This document shows positions 1 through 6,761 of a stretch of 11,776 nucleotides of DNA, piece by piece. A model generated the notes under the pieces. It worked only from the letters and a program-made list of their open reading frames with translations. It searched no databases and was not told the DNA's origin. The position numbers and the translations under genes were made by a program. Source of the stretch: Blastocatellia bacterium (GTDB lineage Bacteria; Acidobacteriota; Blastocatellia; Chloracidobacteriales; JADJPF01); assembly GCA_023265235.1 (NCBI GenBank), contig JAHFUF010000077.1, forward strand, positions 1 to 11,776, written 5' to 3'. Position 1 is the stretch's first letter. Each line of letters starts with the position of its first letter.

Positions 1-1
1 A

Positions 2-1666
2 GCACAATTATCATTAATTTCGCGTACCACCAGAGATTTAATTCAAACATTTGGTTATAAACCAAACATAACCGAAGCCTTAATGTTTTTTACCTTACTC
101 TATTTGCTTATACTAATCTTAGAGGTTATCCTTTCTTATTTACAAACAGTTATTCTTAATTCAATGGGACAATATATAATGAGAGATATGCGTAAGCATA
201 TATTTACTCAGTTTCAAAAAATCCCTTTACAATTTTATGATCAAAACCCTGTAGGGCGTTTAATAACCAGACTAACTACCGATGTAGACTCATTAAATGA
301 GTTGATGACTTCTGGGTTTGTAGCTTTAGTAAGTGATGTACTTACCCTAGTAGGTATTTTAGTATTTCTTTTCTTAGTTAATTGGCGACTAGCAATAGCC
401 ATTTTGGTTGTCCTACCAATGATGATTGTAGTAACAGCTTGGTTTAGAAAAAATGCTTCTGTTGGGTTTCGCAAAGTAAGAGTAAAAATCGCTAGATTAA
501 ACTCATTTCTACAAGAACATATTATGGGGATGTCCATTGTACAACTCTTTAACCGAGAGGCTCGCGAGTTTGAGCAGTTTAAGGTAATAAACGCCGAACA
601 TCGTCAGGTAAATGTTGATACTATTTTCTATTATGCAGTTTTTTACCCTGCTATTAGTTGGGTTAGCACATTAGGGACAGCCATAATAATTTGGTATGGT
701 GGCAATCAAATCCTTTCTGGTGTCCTAACACTAGGAGCATTGATTTTCTTTATTCAATCAACACAACGTTTTTATGAACCAATAATGGATTTGAGCGAGA
801 AATATAATATTTTGCAAGCTGCTATGGCTTCGGCAGAAAGAATTTTTAACCTAATTGACACACCTATTACTATTACCTCTCCAGATAAACCTCGAAAGTT
901 AGCCAAAATTCGTGGCGCAATAGAATTTCGTAATGTCTGGTTTGCCTACAAAGATGAAGATTGGATATTAAAAGATTTATCTTTTCGTATTGAACAAGGT
1001 CAATCTATTGCGATTGTTGGCCATACTGGTGCAGGAAAAACTACTATCTCTAGCCTGCTAATGCGCTTTTATGATATTCAAAAAGGGCAGATTTTACTTG
1101 ATGGCGTAGATATTCGAGAGTTAGACCTAGCAGAATTACGTCAAGTTTTTGGAATAGTCTTACAAGATGTTTTTCTATTTTCTGGTAATATCGCTAATAA
1201 TATTACTTTGGGTAACACATCAATTAGTGAAGCTATAATGCTAGAAGCTGCAAAAGAGGTTCATGCAGATAATTTTATTTCTTTACTTAAAGATGGCTAT
1301 AAATCAGAACTAACTGAACGCGGTTCAACTTTATCTGTTGGGCAGCGTCAACTACTTTCTTTTGCACGCGCACTAGCTTTTGACCCTAGGGTTTTAATTT
1401 TAGATGAAGCGACTTCATCTATTGACACAGAAACAGAAATCCTGATTCGAGATGCCGTTAAAAAATTACTTACTGGCCGTACATCAGTAATTATTGCTCA
1501 CAGACTTTCTACTATTCAAAGTGCAGATAAGATTATAGTAATGCATAAAGGACAATTGCGTGAAATAGGCAATCATCAAGAATTACTAGCTAAACGTGGT
1601 ATTTACTATAAACTTTACCAACTCCAATATCGGGAAGAACCAGTCGTAGAACACCCTGTAGTATAA
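2..1666 (+). CDS. ABC-type multidrug/lipid exporter, fused TM-ATPase subunit (5' end cut by window)
   Basis: Exporter half-transporter that would use ATP to move a drug, lipid or peptide across the inner membrane. The frame is open to the first base with no stop, so the start lies outside the window and the Met at 83 is internal. Counting from that Met: a membrane domain with several hydrophobic spans over about residues 1-235, then the ATPase with Walker A GHTGAGKTT (313-321), Q-loop Gln361, a signature loop reading LSVGQ (417-421) instead of LSGGQ, Walker B VLILDE with catalytic Glu442, and H-loop His473. The LSVGQRQLLSFARAL string and intact Glu resemble the YheH/BmrD/TM288 side of heterodimeric exporters, whose partner is often encoded directly upstream. 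That partner is inferred, not seen. Substrate unknown. The VanZ-like gene follows after 2 nt, so the two are probably cotranscribed. Confidence 0.95.
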   Translation, partial: AQLSLISRTTRDLIQTFGYKPNITEALMFFTLLYLLILILEVILSYLQTVILNSMGQYIMRDMRKHIFTQFQKIPLQFYDQNPVGRLITRLTTDVDSLNELMTSGFVALVSDVLTLVGILVFLFLVNWRLAIAILVVLPMMIVVTAWFRKNASVGFRKVRVKIARLNSFLQEHIMGMSIVQLFNREAREFEQFKVINAEHRQVNVDTIFYYAVFYPAISWVSTLGTAIIIWYGGNQILSGVLTLGALIFFIQSTQRFYEPIMDLSEKYNILQAAMASAERIFNLIDTPITITSPDKPRKLAKIRGAIEFRNVWFAYKDEDWILKDLSFRIEQGQSIAIVGHTGAGKTTISSLLMRFYDIQKGQILLDGVDIRELDLAELRQVFGIVLQDVFLFSGNIANNITLGNTSISEAIMLEAAKEVHADNFISLLKDGYKSELTERGSTLSVGQRQLLSFARALAFDPRVLILDEATSSIDTETEILIRDAVKKLLTGRTSVIIAHRLSTIQSADKIIVMHKGQLREIGNHQELLAKRGIYYKLYQLQYREEPVVEHPVV

Positions 1667-1668
1667 TT

Positions 1669-2118
1669 TTGACCTGGAAATATCGACCAAGTAAACCCCT
1701 GTTTTTTCTAATAGCTTTTGCTTGGATGTTAGTAATTAGCAATTTTTCTAGCACACATTTTAGTGCCAGTAAAACAGCCCCTTTTATTGAGTGTTGGTTA
1801 CAAACCCTATTTCCTTCCTTAAACATAGCAACAATACATTTTATTCACATAATCACTCGCAAGTTTGCTCATTTTAGCGAATTTGGTATTTTTGCTATTT
1901 TAGTTTTTGGTATTTTTGCAGCAAAAGAAACTCTCTGGCGATTACAATGGTTTGGCTATACATTAATTACAGTAGTTTCCCTTGCCTTACTTGATGAGTA
2001 TCATCAAGCATTTATTAGAAACCGTAATGCTTCTTTAGAAGATAGCCTATTAGATATTTTCGGTGGTGTAGTGTGTTTATTCTTAATTAGGTTGGTTAAA
2101 AAAATAAATTTAAAGTAG
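1669..2118 (+). CDS. VanZ-family membrane protein
   Basis: Small integral membrane protein of 149 residues. Hydrophobic segments lie at about 10-28, 55-65, 73-88, 95-112 and 130-143. The two family signatures are present: RKFAHFSEFGIFA (about 64-76) and LLDEYHQAFIRNRNASLEDSLLD (about 107-129), with the conserved Glu, His and Asp residues. VanZ itself contributes to low-level teicoplanin resistance, but most family members have no defined role, so resistance should not be assumed here. The start is TTG, 2 nt after the stop of the exporter gene. No ATG lies upstream in frame, and the next ATG (1726) would cut into the first membrane span. There is no good Shine-Dalgarno sequence, which fits translational coupling to the exporter. 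A strong terminator follows, ending the operon. Confidence 0.88.
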   Translation: MTWKYRPSKPLFFLIAFAWMLVISNFSSTHFSASKTAPFIECWLQTLFPSLNIATIHFIHIITRKFAHFSEFGIFAILVFGIFAAKETLWRLQWFGYTLITVVSLALLDEYHQAFIRNRNASLEDSLLDIFGGVVCLFLIRLVKKINLK

Positions 2119-2142
2119 ACATTATTGGGAATAATGAAAGGT

Positions 2143-2173
2143 AAGGGCGAACACATAGGTTCGCCCTTCTTTT
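2143..2173 (+). terminator. Rho-independent terminator, shared by converging genes
   Basis: A perfect 10-bp stem AAGGGCGAAC / GTTCGCCCTT (2143-2152 with 2159-2168) encloses a 6-nt loop and is followed by CTTTTT-like sequence (2169-2173). It ends the exporter-vanZ operon. On the minus strand the same hairpin sits 14 nt after the stop of the phosphodiesterase gene but has a poorer U tract there, so bidirectional use is possible but weaker. Confidence 0.88.
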
Positions 2174-2186
2174 AGAAAATAAGTAG

Positions 2187-2933
2187 CTAAATAAGTTTTT
2201 CTTCTAAAAAAACTTGCCTAAGCCGTTCTGGGTAGTCAGTAATAATGCTATCTACTTCTAAATAAATTAATCGTCGCATTTCATCTATCTCATTTACTGT
2301 CCAAGTATTTACTAAATAACCAAACCTTTTTGCCCGAAGTATTAACTTTTCATCAGTCAATTTTTTGTCAGGATGTAAGGCTTGTAATTTTAATACTGTA
2401 GAGCTAAGCGACCCTAGATAAATAGGTAAACGAAACTCAAAAAGTAGCCCTTTAGCAATGTTAGGAGCTATTTTTTTTAAGTGATATAAGACTAATGGAT
2501 TAAATGAAGAAACCAAAACTCGGTGGTAGAGATTATTTTTTGAAATCAGTTCAGCAAGGGCCAAAACTTCAGCAACAGGCTTTAGAGAAAGGGTTTTAAC
2601 CTCAATATTAACAAACATTGTTTGGCCTAATGAGTCTATGACTTCTTGTAATGTTGGTATTTGTTCTCTAGCAAATTGTGAGCTAAAATGGGAACCAAAA
2701 TCTAATTCTTTTAATAAAGCTAAAGGGCTATTAGAAACTCGCCCTATGGTACTAGTCAAAACATTTAAGTCATCATCGTGAGTAACAACCAATTCTCCTG
2801 AAGAACACAAAAAAACATCTAGTTCTATTCCATCTGCTCCCAATTGTTGAGCAACTCTAAAGGCAGCCAAAGTGTTTTCTGGAGCTAAAACGCGTGCCCC
2901 TCTATGGGCTATATTCATTGGCCGCTTATACAT
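2187..2933 (-). CDS. Glycerophosphodiester phosphodiesterase (GDPD family)
   Basis: Hydrolyses glycerophosphodiesters, the deacylation products of phospholipids, to glycerol 3-phosphate and an alcohol. No signal peptide or membrane span is visible, so it should be cytoplasmic, as in UgpQ-type enzymes. The 248 residues cover the whole TIM-barrel family. Expected motifs are in order: HRG (10-12) with catalytic His10, PENT (18-21), the metal-binding pair GIELDV with Glu37 and Asp39, second catalytic His52 in THDD, NIEVK with Glu111, SSFNP (142-146), NTWTVN (209-214) and IITDYP (230-235). The start could be Met1 or Met6 (MNIAHRG); neither has a convincing ribosome site, and the family usually begins a few residues before HRG. 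mscL lies 72 nt upstream on the same strand and no terminator is visible between them, so cotranscription is possible. Confidence 0.95.
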   Translation of the reverse strand: MYKRPMNIAHRGARVLAPENTLAAFRVAQQLGADGIELDVFLCSSGELVVTHDDDLNVLTSTIGRVSNSPLALLKELDFGSHFSSQFAREQIPTLQEVIDSLGQTMFVNIEVKTLSLKPVAEVLALAELISKNNLYHRVLVSSFNPLVLYHLKKIAPNIAKGLLFEFRLPIYLGSLSSTVLKLQALHPDKKLTDEKLILRAKRFGYLVNTWTVNEIDEMRRLIYLEVDSIITDYPERLRQVFLEEKLI

Positions 2934-3005
2934 AATTTCTTTATCTCAAACTACTAACTATTACTAGCAAATTAAAACTATTTTTGTTACTTAGTGAACA
3001 TAACC

Positions 3006-3413
3006 CTATAATTTTTTCATATCTTTAAGAATGTCTCGAATTTCTCCAAGCAAGATTTCTTCCTTGGAAAGTGCTGGTGATGTAGCAGGAACTTCTTCTT
3101 TTTTCTTTTGTAGGTTATTTATTACTTTAACAAACATAAATATGGCAAAAGCAACTATAAGAAAATCAAATATGGTTTGCAAAAAATTACCATAATTAAG
3201 TAACACAGGTTTTGCAGGATCACTACCACCTAGTCTTATACTTAAAGAATTAAAACTTACTCCTCCTACGGCTAAACCTATTACTGGAGTAATAATATCT
3301 GCAACTAATGAAGAAACAATTTTGCCAAAAGCAGCACCTACTACTACGCCAACAGCTAAATCAACCACATTACCACGGTTAACAAATTCTTTGAATTCTT
3401 GTATTAATCCCAT
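3006..3413 (-). CDS. mscL: Large-conductance mechanosensitive channel MscL
   Basis: Homopentameric inner-membrane channel that opens under membrane tension to release solutes during hypo-osmotic shock. The 135 residues match E. coli MscL along nearly their full length. They include the N-terminal amphipathic helix (1-12), the pore helix TM1 with RGNVVDLAVGVVVGAAFGKIV (13-33), which holds the Leu19/Val23 constriction and Gly22, the periplasmic loop (about 50-74), TM2 with QTIFDFLIVAFAIF (79-92) and a charged C-terminal helix KEEILLGEIRDILKDM (117-132). The ATG at 3413 is preceded by AAGGGAAG, a usable ribosome-binding site, and the N-terminus aligns exactly with the family start. A weak promoter candidate lies about 50 bp upstream. 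Confidence 0.98.
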   Translation of the reverse strand: MGLIQEFKEFVNRGNVVDLAVGVVVGAAFGKIVSSLVADIITPVIGLAVGGVSFNSLSIRLGGSDPAKPVLLNYGNFLQTIFDFLIVAFAIFMFVKVINNLQKKKEEVPATSPALSKEEILLGEIRDILKDMKKL

Positions 3414-3463
3414 ACACTTCCCTTTATTTGAGCCAAAACTTAAAAAACTTAAAAACTTGTTTC

Positions 3464-3469
3464 TTATAA
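3464..3469 (-). promoter_or_regulatory. Candidate -10 box for mscL
   Basis: On the minus strand this reads TATAAG, one base off the sigma-70 consensus. It would place transcription start near 3457, about 44 nt before the mscL start. No good -35 box is present at 17 nt. The leader would contain three A-tract/ACTT repeats (3435-3458). Confidence 0.3.
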
Positions 3470-3679
3470 GTCATGTACGAAGTAGTTAATAACTAGGAAT
3501 ATACTCTATTTTTTGAGGTTTTTTAATTTAACGAACAACCCAAAAGGCTATGCTTAACAGGTAAACAATAAAACAACAAAAGCGTTTCTTAAACTAAAAC
3601 AAGCTAGCCTTATAGATAAAGGGCTACTAGCCAGTACAATATACTTAAGATTATTTTATAGATTATATGTTTAAGTTGT

Positions 3680-4102
3680 TTATTCTTCTTCAAATGTTTG
3701 TTTACGAACACGTCCTTTTTTGGGTGCATCTGATGCAGATTCTTCATTAAAGCTATCAATAGCAATTTGTTGATCTTGAAATACTTCAAAAATACTATCT
3801 AGCTTTGATACTTGAATAATATGGGTAACGCTTTGGGAAGGATTAAGTATTTTTAAGCTACCTCCTTTACCTTGAGCTAGCCGATAACAATGAATAAGTG
3901 TCCCAACCCCAGTACTATTTATATAATTAACTGAGCTTAGATCAATAAGAAAATCTTTCTCACCAATCTCAGCTAACTGTTTTACAGTACTTAAAATGAC
4001 ATCATCGTTTTCATCTGGTGTGAGACGGCCCGTCACCTTTAACACATTAACTTTACCTATCTTTTGTGCACGGCACTTTGTTGGACGTCTGTTATTACTC
4101 AT
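3680..4102 (-). CDS. STAS-domain protein (anti-sigma factor antagonist-like)
   Basis: Single STAS domain of 140 residues from the chosen start, related to SpoIIAA/RsbV anti-sigma factor antagonists. These proteins switch partners with an anti-sigma kinase depending on phosphorylation of a Ser/Thr. The core motif LIDLSSVNYINSTGVGTLI (about residues 52-70) contains the Ser63-Thr64-Gly signature; the usual preceding Asp is Asn62 here. A charged tail follows the domain (about 125-140: lysine/arginine-rich, then EEE). The longest frame begins at 4141, but I chose the ATG at 4102: an AGGAG box (4110-4114) sits 7 nt before it, and the 13 extra N-terminal residues overlap the leader. No anti-sigma kinase or phosphatase gene is in the window, so the partner is unknown. 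It has its own promoter candidate at 4216. Confidence 0.88.
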   Translation of the reverse strand: MSNNRRPTKCRAQKIGKVNVLKVTGRLTPDENDDVILSTVKQLAEIGEKDFLIDLSSVNYINSTGVGTLIHCYRLAQGKGGSLKILNPSQSVTHIIQVSKLDSIFEVFQDQQIAIDSFNEESASDAPKKGRVRKQTFEEE

Positions 4103-4109
4103 CAATACA

Positions 4110-4114
4110 CTCCT
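4110..4114 (-). promoter_or_regulatory. Ribosome-binding site fixing the STAS gene start at 4102
   Basis: AGGAG on the minus strand, 7 nt before the ATG at 4102. The alternative upstream ATG at 4141 has no such box, so the shorter product is favoured. Confidence 0.75.
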
Positions 4115-4215
4115 GACTGCAAAAGGCAGCAAAAAACTCAAGAACTCACAAATTCAAAAACTTAACTATTTCTGGATTTATTTTAAAATTTGATTACTTA
4201 GGTGATGTGGCGGTG

Positions 4216-4224
4216 ATTATAACA
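4216..4224 (-). promoter_or_regulatory. Extended -10 promoter of the STAS gene
   Basis: The minus strand reads TGTTATAAT (4224 to 4216): a perfect TATAAT with the TGn extension. The -35 position has no recognisable box, which is usual for extended -10 promoters. Start of transcription would fall near 4209, giving a leader of about 106 nt before 4102. The leader contains a short CTGC/GCAG hairpin just before the ribosome site. Confidence 0.55.
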
Positions 4225-4272
4225 AACTTGTCTATAGGGTGCGATATAATTTTACCCATTTAGCAATCTGTG

Positions 4273-4983
4273 TTACAGCCTACACCCATATAGAATCAAT
4301 AGATCGTCAATAGGGTTTTCTATATCCCAGCGTCGATTAAACCTATCATGTGTTTGACCTGCTACAGCCCCTAATTGTTTTAACGATGGTTTATCTTCTA
4401 TTGTGTACTGACCTCTCCAACCAGAAAAATCCTTAGTTGCTACAGCTAAAAGATATATAATTGCCTGATTTGTTACCTCTGCTAAGTAGTTAATCTCTGA
4501 GTCGTTTTGATAAATACACTTATATTCAATACAAACATGTGGTCGTAAAGTCATTGGAAGAGTACATCCTTGATTAAAGAACATACAGTGCTTAAGCCCT
4601 TTAGGAATTTTTGGAACCACTTTATCACACAACATATAATAAATTATATCTTCTGGATAAAAAGGGGTGCAATTTAAAAAAGGTGTTGTACAGCAATTTT
4701 GTACACAATTAATACAATCTGGGTGAATCTCATTAAACCGTTTCCGATACTGTTCTTGGGCTTGTTGAAGTTTCTCTTTAATTGCTTCTAGTAGTTCTTT
4801 AGTCCCTAAATCCTGATATTCTGGGCAACTATCATCTGCTTGCAGAAACTGTTTCTGACAAAATATTTGTAGCTGCCTACGTTCTGTAGAAGTTTCTGCA
4901 TAACTACAAGAAAGGCAAATTTTATTTGCAGGCATTAAGCTTTTACGCCGCTTGCCTGCTTTATCTAAAAGTGAATTATTCAT
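4273..4983 (-). CDS. Cysteine-rich YkgJ-like metal-binding protein
   Basis: A 236-residue soluble protein with 15 cysteines and no signal peptide. The central block CINCVQNCC (90-98) followed by Cys105, Cys133, GC140, RPHVC151 and KC156 resembles the YkgJ-type putative zinc- or iron-chelating domain (CxxCxxxCC ... C ... GC ... RPxxC ... C). An extra N-terminal set, CLSC (23-26) with Cys42 and Cys53, looks like a second metal site. A charged Glu/Gln/Lys-rich stretch at about 62-83 separates the two and may be helical. The C-terminal 70 residues are unrecognised and hold one lone Cys234. Function is unknown, and whether the metal is Zn or an Fe-S cluster cannot be told. It starts 16 nt after the ino1 stop with no clear ribosome site of its own, so it is probably cotranscribed and coupled with ino1. 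Confidence 0.8.
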   Translation of the reverse strand: MNNSLLDKAGKRRKSLMPANKICLSCSYAETSTERRQLQIFCQKQFLQADDSCPEYQDLGTKELLEAIKEKLQQAQEQYRKRFNEIHPDCINCVQNCCTTPFLNCTPFYPEDIIYYMLCDKVVPKIPKGLKHCMFFNQGCTLPMTLRPHVCIEYKCIYQNDSEINYLAEVTNQAIIYLLAVATKDFSGWRGQYTIEDKPSLKQLGAVAGQTHDRFNRRWDIENPIDDLLILYGCRL

Positions 4984-4999
4984 TATCTAATGATCATAC

Positions 5000-6316
5000 C
5001 TAATCGTAATACTCTAAGCCAAGGTGTGTGATCAATTCTTCACCTTTCAAGTGGCGTAGTGTATTTTTTAGCTTCATTAACTGAATAAAAAGATCATGCT
5101 CTGGATAGAGTTGTGGTGCAGTCATTGGACTCTTAAAATAAAAGCTTAGCCATTCCTGTACCCCACGCATACCACAACGTTGTGCTAAGTCCATAAATAG
5201 TGCTAAATCTAGCACAAGTGGAGCAGCCAAAATAGAGTCACGGCACAAGAAATTAATTTTGATTTGCATTGGATAACCAAGCCAGCCAAAAATGTCTATA
5301 TTATCCCAACCCTCTTTGTTATCGCCTCTAGGAGGATAATAATTAATTCTCACTAAATGGGAAAAATCTCCATAAAGCTCTGGGTAAATTTCTGGTTGTA
5401 AAATATATTCTAGTACAGAGAGTTTAGATTCTTCTTTTGTTTTGAAAGATTCTGGATCATCTAAAACTTCACCATCTCTGTTACCTAAAATATTTGTAGA
5501 ATACCACCCATGTAAGCCTAACATACGGCTCTTTAGACCAGGAGCAAGCAAAGTTTTCATAAAGGTTTGCCCAGTCTTAAAGTCTTTACCACAAATAGGT
5601 ACACCCATTTCTTGAGCAAGTTGAGAAAGAGCAGGTACATCAACTGTTAGGTTTGGTGCTCCATTAGCAAATGGTACACGAGATTTTATTGCTGCATAAG
5701 CATAAATCATTGAAGGTGCAATATCTGCGTGATTTTCTTCCAAACCCTTTTCAAAAGCTTCTAGAGTCTCATGTACAGGACTAATCTTCATAAAAATTTC
5801 TGTAGAAGCACACCACACTATTACTAAACGAGAACAATCATTTTTTCTACGAAATTCCTTCATATCTTCTATTAGCTGCTCAGCTAAATCTCGTTTATTT
5901 TTCCCTTGTTTAATATTAATACCATTGAGTCTTTTTACGTAATACTGGTCAAAAACCGCCGACATTGGTTTAATTTTTTCTAATTCTGGACGTAAAGTTT
6001 CTAACATACCTTTTTCCAACACCCCGCAATGTAGAGCAGCTTCATAACAATTGTCTTCAAAAATATCCCAAGCACCAAAGACTAAGTTATCTAAACTAGC
6101 AAGCGAAACAAATTCTTTAATTTTTGGTGAACGCCCTTCAGTTCTTTTACCAAGGCGAATTGTCCCCATCTCTGCTAAACTACCAATGGGTTGGGCTATT
6201 TTGCGTCGAATTGCTTCTACACCAGCAATAAAAGTAGTACTTACAGCACCTAAACCAACCAGTAAAACTCCTAGTTTTCCTTTTGGTTCATCAATATTTA
6301 CACCTTTTGGAATCAT
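5000..6316 (-). CDS. ino1: myo-Inositol-3-phosphate synthase
   Basis: NAD-dependent cytosolic enzyme converting glucose 6-phosphate to 1L-myo-inositol 3-phosphate, the committed step to inositol and inositol phospholipids. The 438 residues are intermediate between short actinobacterial/archaeal forms and longer eukaryotic ones. Visible family features are the Rossmann start GVLLVGLGAVSTT (16-28), GKDFKTGQTFMKT (243-255), NILGNRDGEVLDDPESFKTKEESK (275-298) with active-site lysines, GWDNIDIFGWLGY (336-348) and the signature NFLCRDSILAAPLVLDL (355-371). The ATG at 6316 has an AGGAG box at 9 nt, and the Rossmann fold begins soon after, supporting this start. The next step, inositol monophosphatase, and a phosphatidylinositol synthase are not in the window. 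The cysteine-rich gene follows directly downstream. Confidence 0.96.
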   Translation of the reverse strand: MIPKGVNIDEPKGKLGVLLVGLGAVSTTFIAGVEAIRRKIAQPIGSLAEMGTIRLGKRTEGRSPKIKEFVSLASLDNLVFGAWDIFEDNCYEAALHCGVLEKGMLETLRPELEKIKPMSAVFDQYYVKRLNGINIKQGKNKRDLAEQLIEDMKEFRRKNDCSRLVIVWCASTEIFMKISPVHETLEAFEKGLEENHADIAPSMIYAYAAIKSRVPFANGAPNLTVDVPALSQLAQEMGVPICGKDFKTGQTFMKTLLAPGLKSRMLGLHGWYSTNILGNRDGEVLDDPESFKTKEESKLSVLEYILQPEIYPELYGDFSHLVRINYYPPRGDNKEGWDNIDIFGWLGYPMQIKINFLCRDSILAAPLVLDLALFMDLAQRCGMRGVQEWLSFYFKSPMTAPQLYPEHDLFIQLMKLKNTLRHLKGEELITHLGLEYYD

Positions 6317-6341
6317 TTATTAATTCTCCTGTTTTATTTCT

Positions 6342-6368
6342 AGTCCTTAATTTCCAGTCCTTAACTGG
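6342..6368 (-). promoter_or_regulatory. Repeats in the ino1 5' leader
   Basis: AGTCCTTAA occurs twice (6342-6350 and 6356-6364 on the + strand), and CCAGT/ACTGG (6354-6358 with 6364-6368) forms a 5-bp inverted repeat with a 5-nt loop over the second copy. The block lies between the ino1 -10 candidate and its ribosome site, so it would be in the mRNA leader. A role in expression control is inference. Confidence 0.35.
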
Positions 6369-6379
6369 TAAGGAACAAA

Positions 6380-6385
6380 ATTATA
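6380..6385 (-). promoter_or_regulatory. Candidate -10 box of the ino1 operon
   Basis: Perfect TATAAT on the minus strand within TTTTATAATTTT, placing the transcript start near 6373 and giving a leader of about 57 nt. No convincing -35 box at 17 nt (TAATCT). The A/T-rich surroundings make chance matches likely. Confidence 0.4.
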
Positions 6386-6533
6386 AAATAATCAAGCCAG
6401 GCAGATTACACCAAACTAGTAGCGGCTGTATAGCGATAGCTTGCTAAACCTTAGCGGGAAACTGCGCTCAACCCAATAAACCAACTAAGTTTATTTATTA
6501 AAGCAAACAAAACCCTTGTCCTAGCTCTCATTC

Positions 6534-6589
6534 TGCCATTTTTGGCAGGTTTGCCATTTTTGGCAATTATTTACCTGCCATTTTTGGCA
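6534..6589. repeat. Three copies of the palindromic element TGCCATTTTTGGCA
   Basis: Identical 14-nt copies at 6534-6547, 6552-6565 and 6576-6589, start-to-start spacing 18 and 24 nt. Each is an inverted repeat (TGCCA, 4-nt TTTT centre, TGGCA), always with T in the centre of the + strand. In addition TGGCAGGT (6543-6550) and ACCTGCCA (6573-6580) form an 8-bp inverted repeat around the middle copy, so alternative pairings compete. In a promoter region this looks most like a multi-site operator for a dimeric regulator, or a small repeat family. Neither is proven. Confidence 0.8.
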
Positions 6590-6637
6590 TAACAAAACTA
6601 AAAATAGATTGGTTATAAATCTTTCAAATCACATATC

Positions 6638-6653
6638 TATTGTATTTACAATA
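6638..6653. repeat. 16-nt inverted repeat TATTGTATTTACAATA
   Basis: Seven-base arms TATTGTA/TACAATA around a TT centre, 108 nt upstream of the PEGA-protein start. It could be an operator. In sequence this A/T-rich a chance palindrome is quite possible. Confidence 0.35.
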
Positions 6654-6761
6654 AATTATAAATTATAAATTTTTCTTCCTAGTATTCCCTCTTTTTGGAA
6701 TAGAGATTGATTTTACTTAGTGCACAACAAACTTAAATCAAATTAAACTAAGGACGCAACA

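Larger units (their letters stand above)
6317..6761. other. 445-bp divergent intergenic region between ino1 and the PEGA-protein gene
   Basis: No convincing coding frame. From left to right it holds the ino1 ribosome site (6326-6330), leader repeats, a TATAAT candidate for ino1, a locally GC-richer patch with short stems (about 6412-6475), the triple palindrome cluster (6534-6589), a 16-nt inverted repeat (6638-6653), a very A/T-rich stretch (6651-6675) and, just before the start at 6762, an AAGGA ribosome site (about 6750-6754). It must contain the start signals for both divergent genes, but I could not place the + strand promoter with confidence. Confidence 0.7.

Noticed and set aside
241..537. 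Minus-strand open frame of 98 codons inside the ABC exporter gene
   Set aside because: Lies wholly within a well-supported membrane-domain coding region; low-complexity product with no ribosome site or family resemblance.
3435..3458. Phased A-tracts upstream of mscL as curved DNA
   Set aside because: The ACTT/A-tract units are spaced 9 and 8 nt, not the helical repeat, so intrinsic curvature is not well supported.
3600..3635. Hairpin (GGCT/AGCC) downstream of the STAS gene as a terminator
   Set aside because: Short competing stems and no proper U tract on the minus strand; not strong enough to call.
4103..4141. N-terminal extension of the STAS protein from the ATG at 4141
   Set aside because: The AGGAG box points to the ATG at 4102, and the extension overlaps the leader hairpin.
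4244..4249. TATAAT on the + strand
   Set aside because: It would drive transcription into the 3' end of the cysteine-rich gene with no + strand gene to express; likely chance in A/T-rich DNA.
6534..6589. Palindrome cluster as a CRISPR array
   Set aside because: Only three 14-nt units with 4- and 10-nt gaps; no spacer-length unique sequence and no cas genes.
6645..6669. TTTACA plus TATAAA as a promoter for the PEGA-protein gene
   Set aside because: The spacer is only 13 nt, too short for a sigma-70 promoter; other pairings in this A/T run are equally weak.
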